Source: Sphaerisporangium siamense
Lineage (GTDB): Bacteria > Actinomycetota > Actinomycetes > Streptosporangiales > Streptosporangiaceae
Direction of reading: 5' to 3'
Assembly: GCF_014205275.1 (NCBI RefSeq)
Contig: NZ_JACHND010000001.1
Coordinates: 6,758,001-6,822,000, forward strand
Length of the DNA stretch: 64,000 nucleotides
Shown here piece by piece: positions 62,178 through 64,000 of the stretch. The stretch's first letter is position 1, and each line of letters begins with the position of its first letter. The notes under the pieces were generated by a model, which was not told the origin of the DNA, made no database searches, and saw nothing but the letters and a program-made list of their open reading frames with translations. The position numbers and the translations under genes are program-made.

Positions 62178-63991
62178 GCCACGATCTCCTCACCGGCGTC
62201 CAGCGCCGCGCGCTCGGCCTCTTCGCGCTCGTAGGCCGTGACGAGGTTGCGGTATCCCTGGCAGCGGGCGAGCAGCTCGTCGTGCGGGCCGCGGTCGGCC
62301 ACCCGGCCGTGCTCCACGTAGACCACCTCGTCGGCCAGCGCGATCGTCGCCATCCGGTAGGCGACCACGATCACCGTCGTCTCCGGGGACCCCTCGCGCA
62401 GGCCGGACAGGATCCGGCCTTCGACCTGTGGGTCCACGCTGGAGGTGGCGTCGTCCAGGATCAGCAGGCGGGGTTTGCGCACCAGGGCCCTGGCCAGGGC
62501 CAGGCGCTGCCGCTGACCTCCGGACAGGGTCGCGCCGCGCTCGCCGACCCGCGTGTCGACGCCCTTGGGCAGCGCGCTGACGAACCCTTCCGCCTGGGCG
62601 AGCCGCAGCGCCGCCCAGATCTCCTCGTCGGGGACGTCCTGCGCCGCGCCGAGGCTGAGGTTGCCGCGCACGGTGTCGTCGAACAGGAAGGTCTGCTGGG
62701 GCACCAGGGCCGCGGCGGCGCTGAGTCGTCCCGGCGCCAGCGCGCGCAGGTCCACGCCGTCGACCAGCGCACGGCCGGCGTCGGGGTCGATCAGCCGGAC
62801 CAGGAGCTGGGTGAGCGTGGACTTGCCCGAGCCGGTGGGTCCGACGACGGCGACCGTGCGTCCCGGGCGCACCTCGAAGGACACCCCGGAGAGCACCGGC
62901 GCGTCCTCGGCGTACCCGTAGGTCAGGTCCCGCGCCTCCACCCGGGCGGGGCCGTCGCCGGGCAGGTCCTCGGCGCCGTGCTCCATGGACCCGGTGGCGT
63001 CCAGGACGGCGCGCACCCGCGTCCAGCCGACGACGCTGCGCGGCAGCTCGGCCAGCACCCAGCCGAGCGCGCGCACCGGGAAGGCGAGCAACGTGAACAG
63101 GTAGGCCACTTGGACCAGCTCGCCGGAGGAGACGCCGCCGGCCTGCAGCCGCAGCGCGCCGAACAGCAGGACGGCCAGCACGCCGAGCGTGGGCAGGGCC
63201 TCAAGGAGCGGGTCGAACAGGCCGCGCACCCGGCCGACGGCGATGTTGGCGTCGCGCAGCAGGTCGGCCTTGGCGCGGAAGCGGGCCGCTTCGGCGTCCT
63301 CCCTGCCCAGCGTCTTGACGACGAGCGCGCCGTCGAAGCTCTCGTGGGCGATCTCGCTGACATCGGCGCGCAGTTGCTGGGAGCGCATCACCAGGGGCGA
63401 CAGGCGGCGCTGGTAGACGAAGTTCAGCACGGCGATGAGCGGGAAGATCAGGAAGCCGACCAGGGCGAGCAGCGGGTCCACCAGCAGGATCGCCACGGCG
63501 GCGGTGACCAGCATGACCACCACGCCGACGGCCATGGGCAGCGGGGCGAGCGGGGCCCAGGCCGCCTCGACGTCGGAGCTCGCGTTGGACAGGAGCTGGC
63601 CGGTGGGGTGGCGGTGGTGCCAGGCGAGGGGAAGCCGCAGGTACTGGCGGGTGACGTCGCGCCGCGACCGGGCCTGCATGCGGTACTGCATGATGCCGGC
63701 CAGCGTCCTGCGGCCGATCACGCCCGCGGCCTTCAGCACGGCCACGCCGATGATCAGCAGGGCCGCGGCGATCAGCGCGCCCGTGCGGGCCTCGCCGTCG
63801 CGGAAGCTGGGCAGCATGGCGTGCTCGGTGGCCCAGCCGAGCGCCCAGGAGGAGGCGACCGTCATGATCCCGTAGAGGGCGCTGGCGAGCACCGCGCCGG
63901 TGAAGACGCCCCTCTCGGTCTTGATGGCATGCCCGAGGACGTGGAATCCCTCGCGCATGACGGTCGGATTGGAGTCGCGCTCGCTCGGCAC
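62174..63991 (-). CDS. ABC exporter half-transporter, degenerate ATP site subunit
   Basis: Partner of the preceding gene, 605 residues if started at GTG 63989-63991. Six helices and an ATPase domain with Walker A GPTGSGKSTLTQ and signature LSGGQRQR; the Walker B catalytic Glu is replaced by Asp (LLILDDATSSVD) and the H-loop His by Tyr (VVAYRMAT). This asymmetry is the mark of heterodimeric exporters in which one site hydrolyses ATP. The start is nine bases from the window edge; a further upstream start outside, or ATG at 63958 (MREGFHVLG), cannot be ruled out. Confidence 0.9.
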   Translation of the reverse strand: MPSERDSNPTVMREGFHVLGHAIKTERGVFTGAVLASALYGIMTVASSWALGWATEHAMLPSFRDGEARTGALIAAALLIIGVAVLKAAGVIGRRTLAGIMQYRMQARSRRDVTRQYLRLPLAWHHRHPTGQLLSNASSDVEAAWAPLAPLPMAVGVVVMLVTAAVAILLVDPLLALVGFLIFPLIAVLNFVYQRRLSPLVMRSQQLRADVSEIAHESFDGALVVKTLGREDAEAARFRAKADLLRDANIAVGRVRGLFDPLLEALPTLGVLAVLLFGALRLQAGGVSSGELVQVAYLFTLLAFPVRALGWVLAELPRSVVGWTRVRAVLDATGSMEHGAEDLPGDGPARVEARDLTYGYAEDAPVLSGVSFEVRPGRTVAVVGPTGSGKSTLTQLLVRLIDPDAGRALVDGVDLRALAPGRLSAAAALVPQQTFLFDDTVRGNLSLGAAQDVPDEEIWAALRLAQAEGFVSALPKGVDTRVGERGATLSGGQRQRLALARALVRKPRLLILDDATSSVDPQVEGRILSGLREGSPETTVIVVAYRMATIALADEVVYVEHGRVADRGPHDELLARCQGYRNLVTAYEREEAERAALDAGEEIVA

Positions 63992-64000
63992 GCGGGAGGT

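Overview
The window is high-GC (roughly 70% or more G+C, with strong G/C preference at third codon positions, many GTG starts and some TTG) and carries a chromosomal core typical of actinomycetes: uvrB, coaE, rpsA, polA, livKHMGF, pdtaR, pyk, gltBD, lgt, trpCBA and hisI in the order I recall for Streptomyces and mycobacterial chromosomes. A filamentous actinomycete is likely. The large TIR/NACHT/WD40 protein and the DUF5753-type regulator suggest Streptosporangiales or a related order, but the genus cannot be fixed from sequence alone.

Layout. 1-1773: uvrB, cut by the window edge. 1989-4514: accessory three-gene cassette (two-TM membrane protein, cupin-like protein, inositol-monophosphatase-family phosphatase). 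4528-5709: ArsB/NhaD-type permease. 5980-11694: a 1904-residue STAND/NLR-like protein with TIR, decayed metallophosphoesterase, NACHT, pentapeptide and WD40 regions. 11792-18677: coaE, GNAT, rpsA, polysaccharide deacetylase, polA. 18746-22563: thioesterase, a polar amino-acid ABC importer and a lipoprotein. 22897-26981: a peptide cluster with two homologous eight-cysteine precursors at its ends, enclosing a MauD-like thioredoxin, an ABC exporter, a MauE-like membrane protein and a type I signal peptidase. 27081-31984: livFGMHK. 32382-35645: an FtsX-ectodomain-like protein, pdtaR, a tRNA with Leu anticodon, and pyk. 35921-43851: subtilisin-like protease, gltD, gltB. 44148-48141: two paralogous exported proteins, lgt, and a DsbA-like/MauE-like pair. 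48406-53784: trpABC, small membrane proteins, a Trp-associated membrane protein and hisI. 53948-55627: Xre/DUF5753 regulator and two small proteins. 55723-60441: cysteine-containing leader peptide, LLM flavin monooxygenase, amino-acid ABC importer and GNAT, read here as a sulfur-compound salvage operon. 60405-63991: heterodimeric ABC exporter.

The strongest candidate for an undescribed system is 22897-26981. Two small peptides share a 25-residue leader and the Cys spacing C-x4-C-x-C-x9/12-CC-x10-C-x2-C-x6-C ending at the stop codon. They flank a redox pair, an exporter and a signal peptidase, with no lanthionine, YcaO or radical-SAM enzyme in the cluster. This looks like a dedicated pathway for making and exporting disulfide-rich peptides. 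The second standout is the TIR-NACHT-WD40 protein, which is plausibly an anti-phage or cell-suicide sensor; its metallophosphoesterase domain has lost most metal-binding residues.
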